In this document: positions 1 to 11,521 of the stretch, piece after piece
Position numbering within the stretch: the stretch's first letter is position 1
Layout of the letters: every line of letters begins with the position of its first letter
DNA from: Centroberyx gerrardi
Lineage: Eukaryota; Chordata; Actinopteri; Beryciformes; Berycidae
Length of the DNA: 64,000 nucleotides
Assembly: GCF_048128805.1 (NCBI RefSeq)
Contig: NC_136016.1
Span: 10,957,176 to 11,021,175 of the forward strand
Reading direction: 5' to 3'
Position numbers and translations under genes: made by a program
The notes under the pieces: model-generated
Database searches by the model: none
What the model was told of the DNA's origin: nothing
What the model saw: the letters and a program-made list of their open reading frames with translations, nothing else

Positions 1-36
1 AAGCCTTGCCAAGTGGCTCATGCAAAGGTTTCATAC

Positions 37-750
37 CTGAGATGTAGAGGTTTTTGACTGGGGTGTTGCACCTGTTCCTTGCCACAGCCTCAGCGTGGAA
101 GCGGTCCAGGTTGTGCTCAGCGGAGTACATGGCTCCTCGCTGGGCGCCCAGGTAGTGCATGTTGGTCAGTGGGGTAGCAACATCCTGGAAAACCAGCTGA
201 AAAACAAATCATACAAATGTTGCAATATACATTGAACATCTCTGCCAAAGTGCTTATATGAGAGATTCAGAGAGATTGTTATCAACATACCTTGTCTTTG
301 ATTTTAGGGAATATAGTGCAGGCCCAGTCAAAGAGTTTGTTGGCAAATCTCATTTTGTAGTTGTGGTATTCATCGCCCCTTTTGCGCACGGTCGTGTCCT
401 TCCATTCCTCAAACCACTCGTACTTCACCATGGTCAATATCGTCATGCAAGATTTTCCTGTGAACATGAAACACACAAGACATCATGGGTTAATTTACAT
501 GGACACACACCTGTGACTAAAAGGTTTTATATGTGAATGATGGCTAAACACACTGATGTATTTAAAATGTACATGTGTTAATAGAAGCACATCTTAAAAA
601 CATGGTAATACTCAAGACATTTCTATGTGTTTACTTTGGGTATGTTGATAGCATGTTGTAACTAAAATGTATTATTAGTAGTAGTAGTAGCAGTAGTAGA
701 AGTAGTAGTAGTAGTTGTAGTAGTAGTAGTGGTAGTAGTTGTAGTAGTAC

Positions 751-786
<36 letters not shown>

Positions 787-3700
787 GTTTGTTTGTACCA
801 GGGTGTCTTATTTTGGCCTCAGGGTCTTTGGCAGATGGCATTGTGATGAACATCATGGGGATGTTATCTGGTGCTTCCTCCTTGCTCATTGCAAAGAACT
901 CCTCCATCCTACAAAAACATAAAAAATATAAAAATTAAATCAGCAGGATGGCGTTGTAGTTATTGAGGTTGTTTCCCAGTTGGAGAGGCCCAGGCTTGAT
1001 CCCCAGTGTGTCCATACTTATAAAAGTATCCTTGAGTAAGATACTTAACCCCTGCCTTAAACCTGTCTGATCCTGTACTCCAACCAGAGGGCAATAAGAG
1101 AGATGAATAAAGTATATAAGAATGAGTTTCCTTGTGTGAAAAGGTCAACAAGATCTTCACAGTGTTTTTTCTGCTGTTACATGCATAACATTTTCCTCAA
1201 GCAGCTCTACACTGACTGAGGAAGGTCAGCTTTGCTTCTGTAAATAGTTTTTTATTCCTACTGCTTATACAACAGCGCCACCTTGTGAGTGCTGAAAGCC
1301 ACCTATCATCTTTATTCAGTGTTATGGATGATGTTCAGTGTTATGTATGTGTATCATACTTACGAAGTATCCATATCATTGTTTTTGAACAGCCAGAAGT
1401 TGGTGGACACAAGGCCCAACTCCTCTTGGGTTCCATCAAAGCCAGAGAAGACCAAGAACGACCCCCTGCCATGTTTCATCATGTTCAGTCTCTCTTGAAT
1501 ATCTGTAACAGGGGAAAGTTTGGAATTTACATTACTACTTCTTTGTTACTTTCACAGAAAGTACATTTTGTAGATTACAAAATTTGGGAATTAGACCATG
1601 TAAGGAAACATATTGATTGATTGAACACAAACAGTCAATCAGCCAATCAACTCATCAGTATTGCTCACCTGGCTTGACTTGGATCTCAGGCGGCAGAAGT
1701 TTCTGGAAGGTGGTGAAGATGCCACAGTTGGAAACTACCACAGGAGCGTGCACCTCCACTTCCTCCTGGCCTTTCCTCACTTTCACACCTTTCACATGGC
1801 ACAGAATAGAAGAGTTCAGTCTGTTGTTGTTTTTTTTATCTTTGGTGGCCATTGTTGTTTAATTGTTTAACAAATAAAAGATGAGCTGGAGTTAATCCTC
1901 ACCATAAGCTGCTCCCTTGTCATTGACCAGGACCTGGGAGACAGAAGCTCTGACCAGGCAGTTGCCTCCATATTTCTGGATGGTACGAATGATGTGGAAG
2001 GCGATCTCACTGGCACCTCCTTTTGGGTAGTAGGCACCTCGCTTGTAGTGATGAACCAGGAGGGCGTTGATCACAATACTGGAATCCTTTGGAGGTACAC
2101 CTAAAGATGTACACAAAGACAGTACCGACTGTTACTATAGATCATCTAAATCTGTAGGGGAATCATCAATTTACAGATCCCAGATGAATTCTGTGTCAGA
2201 TCTCTTGTAACATTTATGAGGACCCACCATAGAAAAGGTAGGAAAAGATGACATGGAGATCCTTGTTGCTGGTCAGGGTGTTCACCAAGTCTGTTGCACA
2301 TGTGCCAGAGAGGCGGAAGACTGGGGAGACGAGGTCTGCGATGCCTGACTTGAGCAGGAACAAAGACACCCACTGCGGGATCAGCTTCAGAGTAGCCAGA
2401 TAGTGGGTCTTCTTAGCTGAGACCTGTTGGAACAGAGAGGTTTGGGAGGATTATAATTCATAGTTCTGTGACTATATTGGCAGATGGGTGACCTAAATAG
2501 GTTTCCTCTAATTGACAGTACCTTCATGATGTTGAAGAATGTCTCAATGGCCTCGGTGTCATCGGGGAACTGCTTCTTCAGGTGGGCTTTCATCTCAGTC
2601 TTGCCGGTGAAGATGGTGTACTCCCGTTTCTCCTCGCCCAGGCCGATCTGAATGGTGTCGAAGTGCTGGTCCAGCTCCTGGAACTCCAGCTGGCCTTCGG
2701 AGATCTGGTCAAAGGCGATACGCAGCAGGCTGTTCTCATGGAGCTGGCCGATGTAGTGAAGGCCTGGGTAGGAAAGAGCAGGAAACATTTGTAGGAACAT
2801 GTTGTAGGTATTTCCTGTAGATTCTGGATTTTTATTTTACAGTGTCATTTCGTGGCTTTTCAGAAGTCATACCAGGGAAATAAATAGTCTTTACAAAACA
2901 GCCTAAATGCACATGTCGATTGTTGTGTCCTTTTAAAGGTCCCATATAATAGGAATTCAAGTTTTCATCTTTTTGTATATATGATCAAAGATGTTTAATG
3001 AAGACATTGTTAAAATCTGATTTTGAGTGGTTAAATTTAAAGTTATTGCATTTTCAAATTTTTCCAGGCAGTTTCAGACTGTAAATGTATCAAAACTGGA
3101 CTTGTTTCTGATTGGCTCCCTCACTAAAGAATTATTGAAATTCTTCCACTCAGGCCAGTTTTCAGCATTTGAACTGGAAAGCCTCCACTCAGTAGGTTTA
3201 CCTCATTTGAATTAGAGGAGCTGGCGTTGTCAGCCAATCAGTGTCCAGTATTGTGACTTAGTCTTCAAATTCATTCAGTTTAACTAATTCAATTCAACTT
3301 TTAACTAAACTACATTTATTTCCAAAACATAATGAAGAACACGATTCTTATCCTGAGCCATAGTTTATTTGAAAACAAAAGTCATGAAAAATGAATCACA
3401 TGGGACCTTTAAAGGATGAGTAGATGAATGTCCTCTTACCGACATCGAACTCAAAGCCTTTCTCGATGTAGGTGTGGCAGCAGCCTCCTGCCTGGTCATG
3501 CTGTTCCAGCACCAGGACCCTCTTCCCCGCTTTGGCCAGTGTGGCTGCAGCTGTCAGCCCACCAATCCCACTACCGATGACGATGGCATCCAGGTTCTGG
3601 GGCACCTTCTCAAGGCTGAAACCTGGACAGAAATCACTTGCAACATTTATATTCAGAACATACATGTACCTAATTGAACTGGTGTATAATAATAAATATT

Positions 3701-5514
3701 TATCTTGTTATCTGGCGATGATGTCACAAGATATGCTGTAAATGTCACCGTGACTTATAAATGTTGAATCTGAGAGTTTAAAATGTGTTGCATAATTTTG
3801 TTACATAAAATAGGCTGAAGGTTGCACTGCACAACTCCTGCTGTCATAAATGTATGGGTCCTTAACCAATCCTTGTATCTCTGTCCTCATAAGAGTAATA
3901 AACAGTAGATGAGACTGTTACCATAATCTCCTGGTCATAATCTAATTAAGATAAACTGCACACATGAAAGTCAATTACTCCAATCCTGGTAATTGTGGTA
4001 TAATCCAAAATAGAGTTATGGCACAGCAGGCAAATCATTTAGATAAAACTGTCTCTGCACAGCCAGGAATTATAAAAAGTACAGTAAATGTTAGGTCAGG
4101 CTGTTCTGACAGAAAAGTCCTTTTGTGGGATTTCTATGAAGTCCTCAGCCTCAACTCAAGAAACTCTTTTAAATTATGTAAAATCACAAGGTGGAAAAAT
4201 GTGGTAGATACAAACCATATTCTTAAGATGTTTTTTTAATATAGAAGAGATACAACCCCACTTTCATTTGTGTTGGTTTCCATGGAGATTTTTCGTGCAA
4301 AGTTTCGACTGTTGCAAAACCTCAAAATTCTAAATTATAGTATGGTGCATGGTTAACCTTCAGCCAAACTTGTTGTATAAGAGCCTGTATACAGGGTCAA
4401 GTAAGGCTAGCCAGTATTTCACTCACTGCAAAACTGAAGTCCATTGCTTTTCAATATTCCTCCACATGTTCATGCAATAAAATGCAAACAAGCAAAACAA
4501 GTCTATTCCTAATTTCTAGTCTCATTTATTTTTAGGTGAGGGATGTTTGGAAATGTCAGTATCTGCTTACTGTGACAGCAAAGGTTGTACAGGAGCCAGT
4601 GCTTCACCTCTGTAGTTTGGTGGTGGTATTTGAGAAAAATATTTATTTTGTTTCCATGTCACTCTCTGTTCCCAGTTGTGGTTCTAGTGTAGATGGTAGC
4701 AATGAAAAATGTTTTTATTTGTATAGTATATTGACATTAAAGCACTTACTCTAAATAATGGCTCTATATGTGTGTTTGTTTGTTTGTTTGTTTGTTTGTT
4801 TGTTTGTTTGTTTGTTGGGGGCTATTGGATTAGATTTTAATTATTAGGTAATGACTAGATTCTAATGTTATAGTGTAGCCTTTTTTTTCTATTTATTTAG
4901 TTTGCAGTATTGGCACTTCACTTGCTGGAGTGGACCACTTTTGCTGGAGTGGAGAGTGGAGGTTATTACATAAAAGAGAAAAAATACTCCATCTTTTAAT
5001 AATCCAGTTGTAATACCCTATGAGGTTTTTATACTGGATTGCATGGGTTTTTAAGAGTGCATGCTCCCAGGGAGAATGAATATCTGACATCCACAGTTTT
5101 GTCTCATTATAGTTGTATTCACATTACAGTTGTATCCCATCATAGCATAACATATTATAATGTACTGTTTCTTGTGCAATTTTGTACCTACAATCAAGTC
5201 CGTGTAAGAACTTTTGCAATAAAGAGCCTACCAGGCATAACTGATATAAAATATTCCTCTCTGATAAATCATTGCTTTACAATGCAAATTCACTGTGATG
5301 TTGCTTAGGAGCATTTGGTTAATCATAACTTCTTCAACAGGACTGCATTGACTTTACCTTGCTTGATGACTTTGTCCCGCTTCTTCTGATCAAGTTCTCG
5401 AGGTCCAGGGGGTCTGACTGACTCCAGGGAGAACGGGCTTGGCTTCCCAAAGAGGTACCAGTATGTGCCACCAGCCCATATCACCAACCACACTAAGAAA
5501 ATCAACAGCCACAT
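37..5514 (-). CDS. retsat: retsat: all-trans-retinol 13,14-reductase (3' end outside window)
   Basis: Family role: a flavoprotein of the ER membrane that saturates the 13,14 double bond of all-trans-retinol. Coding exons in transcript order are 5514-5358, 3622-3440, 2763-2522, 2423-2228, 2100-1903, 1788-1669, 1502-1364, 908-799, 457-291 and 196-37; all junctions keep phase, giving about 557 residues. The human protein is about 610, so the last exon(s) lie left of base 1. The start is the ATG at 5514; the in-frame TTG just upstream is not a plausible start. The N-terminus [16 protein letters not shown] is a signal/membrane anchor. Exon 2 carries the dinucleotide-binding motif GSGIGG (residues 69-74) with the acidic residue E92 at the end of the second strand (VLVLEQ). 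Later exons read as the phytoene-desaturase-like amine oxidase fold (for example [26 protein letters not shown]). No frameshift was seen. Confidence 0.95.
675..786. repeat. (TAG)n trinucleotide microsatellite in retsat intron
   Basis: About 110 bases of slightly interrupted TAG units lie in the intron downstream of the 908-799 exon. On the transcript strand the repeat begins about 13 bases after the splice donor at 798. The translated ORFs through it (poly-T or poly-V) are artefacts of the repeat. Confidence 0.9.
946..1125 (+). repeat. tRNA-derived SINE-like sequence
   Basis: Contains a B-box-like GGCTTGATCCCC near 993 and the stretch TCCTTGAGTAAGATACTTAA near 1030, a motif I recognise from widespread fish tRNA-derived SINEs. 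An A-box-like region precedes it near 947. It sits in a retsat intron. Exact ends and family are not determined. Confidence 0.5.
2933..3412. mobile_element. TTAA-flanked MITE (piggyBac-like) in retsat intron
   Basis: A 472-bp element (2937-3408) is bounded by TTAA on both sides (2933-2936 and 3409-3412). The left end is AGGTCCCATATAAT; the right end, reverse-complemented, is AGGTCCCATGTGAT, so the terminal inverted repeats match at 12 of 14 positions. There is no transposase ORF, so it is non-autonomous. TTAA duplication is typical of piggyBac-type elements; superfamily assignment is inference. It fills most of the intron between the retsat exons at 3440-3622 and 2522-2763. Confidence 0.75.
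4773..4816. repeat. (TTTG)n tetranucleotide repeat
   Basis: About eleven TTTG units in the first intron of retsat. Otherwise the 1.7-kb intron (3623-5357) shows AT-rich sequence with no coding signal. Confidence 0.9.
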
Positions 5515-5596
5515 AATGGAGACAAGCAACGCTCTGCTATGGACTCAACAGCAACAGTGACGGGTTTATTCTGAATGGCGCTCTCTTCATGAGGCC

Positions 5597-5625
5597 CCTT
5601 TTATTATGCAGAGGGCCAAAGGTCT
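5597..5625 (-). promoter_or_regulatory. retsat: retsat core promoter: TATA-like box plus DR1-like site
   Basis: Read on the minus strand, 5606-5597 is TAATAAAAGG, a TATA-like box about 85 bases upstream of the retsat ATG. Immediately upstream, 5613-5625 reads (plus strand) GGGCCAAAGGTCT, a direct repeat of two nuclear-receptor half-sites with one base between them, close to the PPAR/RXR DR1 consensus. Mammalian RETSAT is a known PPAR-regulated gene; use of this site in fish is inference. Confidence 0.4.
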
Positions 5626-5629
5626 GGAG

Positions 5630-8240
5630 AAGAGGGGCAAGAGTTGGATATGCAACACTATTCATGTTACGACAAGCAATAAAGATAAAGTGGTGAAAGA
5701 CACATTTTTTTGAGAACAGAGCACAGATCATAATGTCGGCATGCTGGCTGGCATACATTCAGACACTTACAAAGGAGTCAAGTGCTGAGTCCCCATTTGC
5801 TGTACAGACATGACATCACACACAGCAAATTGAGCGCTTGTTTACAATAATTTACAAACTCAGCTTTATATTTGGCCCAATTTGCAGCAGTGTGGTGACT
5901 GGTGGGTTTGATCCCTCTACCCAGTTTGTTGCACATTTCTTACTTTTCATCAAGGAAACCCTTTATTCCCTCTAAAACCAACTTGTTTTGGATAGAACTG
6001 CCTTCGCCAGGTGAACAGATACACTATAGTATAAACCTATAGGTACAAAGGAATGTAGACGGTGTATGAATCATGTTGGTTGTAAAACAATAAAAAATGT
6101 TTGCTTTACTTGTTCATTAAGTGTAGCCGGATTTTTCTATTTGCTCAAATGACTATGGTTTTAAAAAGCATTAGAACTGAAAGGTCTAATCTAAAAGTTG
6201 CAACAGATTTTGTTTTCCTCCTGTGCAGGAATGTTATATGAATATTCATACATTTCAAAGAGCTTATCTGACAGCTACATAGATTAGATACTGTATGTCC
6301 ATTGCTCTTATCTGATAAGGTAATTAAGATAAGGGATGTATTGTGGACAAATCATGCTAGACTTTATCCATGCGGTGTCCAGCTTGACTTTATAGCAGTG
6401 CAGTTGATAGAAAGCACTCAGTTTCAGCATTTCAGTTGTGATAAGGCCACAGTTGGTGTTGCCTAATGGGGAATTATTAGGGCCCATCCAGACACTTCAC
6501 TGTGTACATCACTTGAATAACTCTGGAAGTAATTGTCAACTACATCTACAATAACTTTCTCCTGAAGCTCACTCCAACATTTAAAAAAAGACAGAAATGT
6601 AAAATAATCAGAAATCCAGGTTTATGTGATCCATGTGATAACACACTGTAGTTTCCATACTGCACTATCATTTCATGTTGCCCATGCATGCATGGACTTT
6701 GGACTCAAGTTGTACGCTAATTCAGTTGACTTTGAGCTATAGGCCTAAATTGAGGTCAGAGATAACATAAAACCACAACAACTTTATAGACCTAGACTCC
6801 CATGATTGATATTTTATTTGAAAATATTATGTGTTAGGTATGTCTGCTGTGCTAGACAAGATTGGTAAAGTTATCTAATAACCTATTGCAGATTACTAAT
6901 TACTTCAGTACTTCAATAATGTAATCCACTGTTTTTCTCCAACTCCGTAACACAATCTCATTATCTTTGGTTAATTTTGGATTACTTCAATCAATAAAAT
7001 ATGCACTTGAATGGACAAATGATTCCAATTTCCTTGCTATAATTGATTAATTTTATTATCATGATCAATAGGGGGGTATAGGACCCCCTCAAAAATGAGA
7101 TGCTACATCTCAAGGGGCTATCCTTTCAATAAATTCAAATTCTATAGCATTTATCAGTAATTGTTTCAAGATGTATGCTATTTTGTAAATCTCTATAATC
7201 TCAGAATCTAAACACAAATGTATCCTTAATATTTTGTTTTTTTACATTAACTGTGTAACATAATCTGTGTTGAGCCTACAGCAAAAACAACACATATTAA
7301 ATGTGACTTCGAAGTGAAATATTGACCCTGACCCCTCACTGAGGTCATCTAAATGATAAGTGAACACACATAGGTCACAGTTTTCTTTGAAATGGTCTAA
7401 ACTGTGCAAAGGTGCTGATACTGTATGTGCTGCACAAGGTCACTGGATTGGACTGAAAAATTAAAGCATTAAAGTTATATATATATATATATCCCATACT
7501 GCCACAGACTGCAGATTCTAACATACAGTATATACTCTATTACTCATAGCAATGAAACCATATTCACCTGTAGTTTAAAAAGTGAGCTGTGTGCTATCCA
7601 AGCCAATAAGAAAAGTGCTGCAGATCATAAACAAGTGATCTGTGCATGACATATTTGATGATACCAGGACTGAAAACGAGACTAATTGGATGGAAAGCTC
7701 AAAATGGAAGCTGGGATGAAGCCGTTGGAATAAGCTTAAAGACTTTGACACAGGAAGCAGCTGTGTGTCAACAGGCCAATGTGGCCGACGGCGTTCCGCC
7801 AAACAAATCCTATTATGAATTACACTAAGTAGCACATACAGTACATGACTCACATGACTTTGTCCTCACAAAACTCTGTGATTTACAGAAATGTCCAACA
7901 CCGAACAGCTGGCAGTTAAACTTATTTAACATTAACCAGTATAATAAAACAACATAAAAGTATAATAAAAGCGAGATATGTTGATGTATGCAGATATAAG
8001 ATCAATAATACCAAAAGCCAGTCCAGGTCAAAGCTTTGTACAGCTATTTACGTTTAATTACAAAGATACATGTTCATATCAACAGATATATAATCCAGTG
8101 GGAATGGGGCTCACTCTCTCTCAAAACACCATTACACATCTCCTGTCGTTGTTTTTTCATATTGTACTCTCTCTCTCTCTCTTTCCACAACAGTTCTACA
8201 GGATTATTACAGCAATGTAACTGACTCCCCTGGATGTCTA
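5630..8240. other. Intergenic region retsat-gngt2, no gene seen
   Basis: AT-rich sequence between the retsat promoter and the 3' end of gngt2. It contains a short (TA)n at about 7476-7492 and a (CT)n at 8169-8181. TTTAAT at 8053-8058 would be an ATTAAA polyadenylation signal for gngt2 on the minus strand, about 190 bases past its stop; this is a weak assignment. No ORF here has splice context or recognisable protein sequence. Confidence 0.6.
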
Positions 8241-8244
8241 TGTG

Positions 8245-8737
8245 CTATGTTACTACGCAGCCTCCCTTGTCTCCCTTGTAGGGGTTCTTCTCATCTGAGA
8301 CGCCTTTGATCAGAGGATCATCTGCTGTCAAGCCCTCAACAAAAGAAATCGTCTCTGTGCAGTTTGCGGCCACCTGCGGTTCAGAGGATGAGAACAAGAG
8401 TGAGCTTCACTAAGCAAATCATTTTTTCACATTCAAGCTGGAAACCCGTCTAACCAAGTCAATTAAAACCATGATGACATAATTGCATGCTACAAATTCA
8501 CTCAGCATTTATCTCTCCTGTTTGTTTTCCACATTGTTCTATTACAAGATACATTCAAGAACTCAAAATAAAAGATACTATTTCAAAGATTATTCACAGG
8601 TAATGACAAGAAAAGACAAAACTTCATAGAAAAAACAGAGATGAATCACTCACTGGTGTCCGAGGGGTGCTAACTTCCTTCTTCAACTGATCCAGCTCCA
8701 TTTTCAGGATTTCCTTATCTGTCATATCCCGAGCCAT
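8245..8737 (-). CDS. gngt2: gngt2: G protein gamma subunit, cone transducin type
   Basis: Two coding exons, 8737-8654 (28 codons, ATG at 8737) and 8373-8245 (42 codons plus stop TAG), join in phase 0 to give a 70-residue protein, the usual size for a transducin gamma. It begins MARDMTDKEILKMELDQL, has the conserved KNPY-K-KGGC segment near the end, and finishes in a CaaX box, CVVT. The family subunit pairs with a G-beta in cone outer segments and is prenylated and carboxymethylated at the CaaX cysteine. Donor GTGAGT and acceptor CCGCAG are consensus. The start is preceded by a 3' splice site (CTACAG then CCAGG then ATG), so a 5' UTR intron exists. The MARD start and CaaX context favour gngt2 over the rod gene gngt1; which fish duplicate it is cannot be told. 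Confidence 0.92.
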
Positions 8738-9025
8738 CCTGGCTGTAGGAGGAGAATAAGATCCTTGTTTCAAAAGATGATCAGGGAAGGATAAAATATT
8801 CAAAGCGCAAAACTATATAAAAATGCCACAACAAATGGCTAAAAAGTGAATCGCCACTTTTTTCTTTCTTCAAAGGCTCCTCTCCTTATGGTTTCTTCAT
8901 GGTTGTCAAATCCCTCTATCATCCCTATTCAGATCTTTCAAATTAATAAATAATAACTAATAATAAAAACGTCTATGACAAGATAAATGTAAAGCTGGCA
9001 TAGACAAATAACTACCAACCCTTAC

Positions 9026-9070
9026 CTGTTGAGTGGTGGGATGCCCAATAAACTGAGAAATGTATTAGCT
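9026..9070 (-). other. gngt2: gngt2 5' UTR exon (non-coding)
   Basis: Minus-strand sequence ending CTCAACAG followed by GTAAGG (donor at 9025) matches the acceptor just upstream of the gngt2 ATG. The upstream limit (transcription start) is not defined; no TATA box was recognised. Confidence 0.5.
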
Positions 9071-9099
9071 CCTAAGAGCTCATCGACTGTCTGCCTCCG

Positions 9100-11480
9100 T
9101 CTGGTCTGGTCCCTTCCTCACACTGACTGATCCCTGCTGTCCCACTGCTCTTCATCACAGCTGATCCCTGCTGCCGGCTTTGGGGAGAGGTCGGCACAGG
9201 ATTGGGCCTGATGTCACCAATCCCCTGTGATGAGATTAAACAATCAGGAGCCATAACCCCTGAACGCTCACCTGAGCAGGAAGGGTACACAGACACTTTT
9301 ACAGACAACATGGGGGGCAAAAGTGTGTTACAAGGGTGAAGTCATGTTAGACACTGAATTAGAATTATTAGAATTGTTCATTTTACAGCACTTTATTAGC
9401 ACTTATCCTTGTTGTAAAAAGTGGTCAAATAAATGTACACATACCCAAAAGCATACAAGCTGTGCTGGTACTGAACTGATCTTTGCATCGCTCCTCCTCA
9501 TTGACTTTTCAATGTATTTTCAATATATTATCAGTAGCTCAGCAGTACACTTGACATGCTTTCACATTGCTGGCCAGCTGTACATGCATTTTAGTATTGT
9601 GACTTTGCAAATGTGTGGCTTCAGTTTGTCAATTCAGTGAAATAGATCCTCTCCCAGGGTTCATCCTGCTGCGGTCACTCTTCATGGGCGCTAGGCCTTC
9701 CGCCAAGTCTGCATCAATGAGATGATTATATAATCTCCCAGTCTATCCAATCAGTTGCTCTAAGCCTTCCAAAGTCATTCTAATCAAGAAAATGTGGACA
9801 CGCAGTATGTGATAGCCATTTAACATGCAGGACTGACACTGTGTGGTTGTGAATAAATTGATTAGCTGTAGCTAGACAGTAGTGTCATTGTATTTGTGGC
9901 TGCATACAGACAGTGCTTCACTCCTATTTACAACAAGGATTGGGTAAATCATTTTTAACAACTGTATTAAATAATTATATAGAACTGTATGCTACAGTTT
10001 AGCAATATTGCACCACAGAGGCAGTCTGTTACCACCAAGGTCAGACTGCGTCCCACTTCCTACTGTGGAGGAGGGGGGGGGGGGGGTGATGATCAGTGTA
10101 GCTGGAGGGATCTCAATGTGCGGCATGGCACTTTCTCCATTCAAATTTAAGTTTCCCATCGGTCTGTTTATGAAAGGCCATTCATGATTTTTTTTCTGCC
10201 CTCTGACTGTTCTGACTTGTTCTGCTCCCTACCTCTAACTGACATTTCACCTGAGACACGACAAGCTACTGATCCCCGGCTAAACCTTCAGTGCAACTTA
10301 TTTCACTGTAAGCCATTTTCAGGATCTGGGTTAGTCTCATCCACTCAAGATTAACCTGAAAACACGTCACTGTGGATTAAGAGCAGTGCAGAGACACTCC
10401 CAGTGAGGGCTGCCATGGAATGCTACTGAACACCTTCGAAAAAGACTTTTTCAATCTGTATTTGCTTTTTTAATTTCCAGAGTCAGAATCACTTTAATCA
10501 CCAAAATCTCTACAATAAATTGCAACTTGTACGAATCTGTCTTGCTCAAATTGGTACAGAGATATTGTTGAATATAAAATGAATGTGAATTTTTTTTACA
10601 ATATGTCTGTTAAAACATTTTGATTAATTCACATATTTAACAATTTATGTTAAAATGTTTATCATTTTTATGTGTTTGTCTTTGAAAGAAATACTGAACT
10701 CAGCATAAATTATTAGATCATGCTTTCACCAAGTTTTACTGCTATGGGCGAGTCAGAATCTCTGCATTGATTGTGAGTGTAGGTCTACTGTGGATAAGAT
10801 GAGATAATGAGTAAGGATTAAGCTTAGCAGGTATCTGGAGTCTTCCACTGTCACTCACTGCCTGCCTTGGACAGAAGCTTCTAGCAGCCATTCCTCTCAC
10901 TTCCATGAACTTTCTTCCCTACTTTCTTCCTTTCCCTTCCCTTCCCTTCCCTCTTTGTCTCTAAAATGATAGTTTATATCTCATGTTACATTTTACTTAC
11001 ACTGGGCATGGAAATGCTGCAATGCAAGACAGGAAACTTACTTTTTGCAGCACCCAAGCTTTGCTTGTACAATTCACCAGCCACTTCAACTATTTTATCT
11101 GTCAAAGCTGATTTTAGAATAGAATAGGACCTCTGAGCCTGTTTGGTTACCTGCTGGTAAATAAAAGCCACAGCCATAATTTCCTAGCATTTGGCTGGTG
11201 GCTGGTGATGATTACTCGGCCTGCTGTGATGATCCACCTTGTCCAGTAGATGGTACTATTGCACCTTCCTCCCTTTCTCTTGTTTAAAGGAGGCGAGACC
11301 TTTGAATCTGTCAGCCAATAGGAAGACGGCTTTGTGCCGGAAACGAAACATTTCTTCAAAATAAAAGCCCCAGAAAGAACTTTTGGGTTAAGGTGCCTTG
11401 TTTCTTGTGGAGATACGAACCGTAGAACCATAGTTAGCTTTTATTTCGACACTTAATAGGGTTTTGTCCGGAAATTGATG
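9100..11480. other. Divergent intergenic region gngt2-tmem101
   Basis: No gene recognised. It separates the 5' ends of gngt2 (minus) and tmem101 (plus). It includes a poly-G run at about 10070-10087 and a TTCCC-rich tract at about 10920-10950. The last 200 bases before tmem101 contain CCGGAA (ETS-type) sites near 11337 and 11470 and no TATA box, consistent with a housekeeping promoter. Confidence 0.5.
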
Positions 11481-11521
11481 GACTCTCCGCAGTGCTGTTG
11501 GTTGAACGACAGACAACAACC

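Noticed and set aside
7069-7091. AGGGGG...CCCCCT small inverted repeat
   Set aside because: Only six base pairs; expected by chance and without context.
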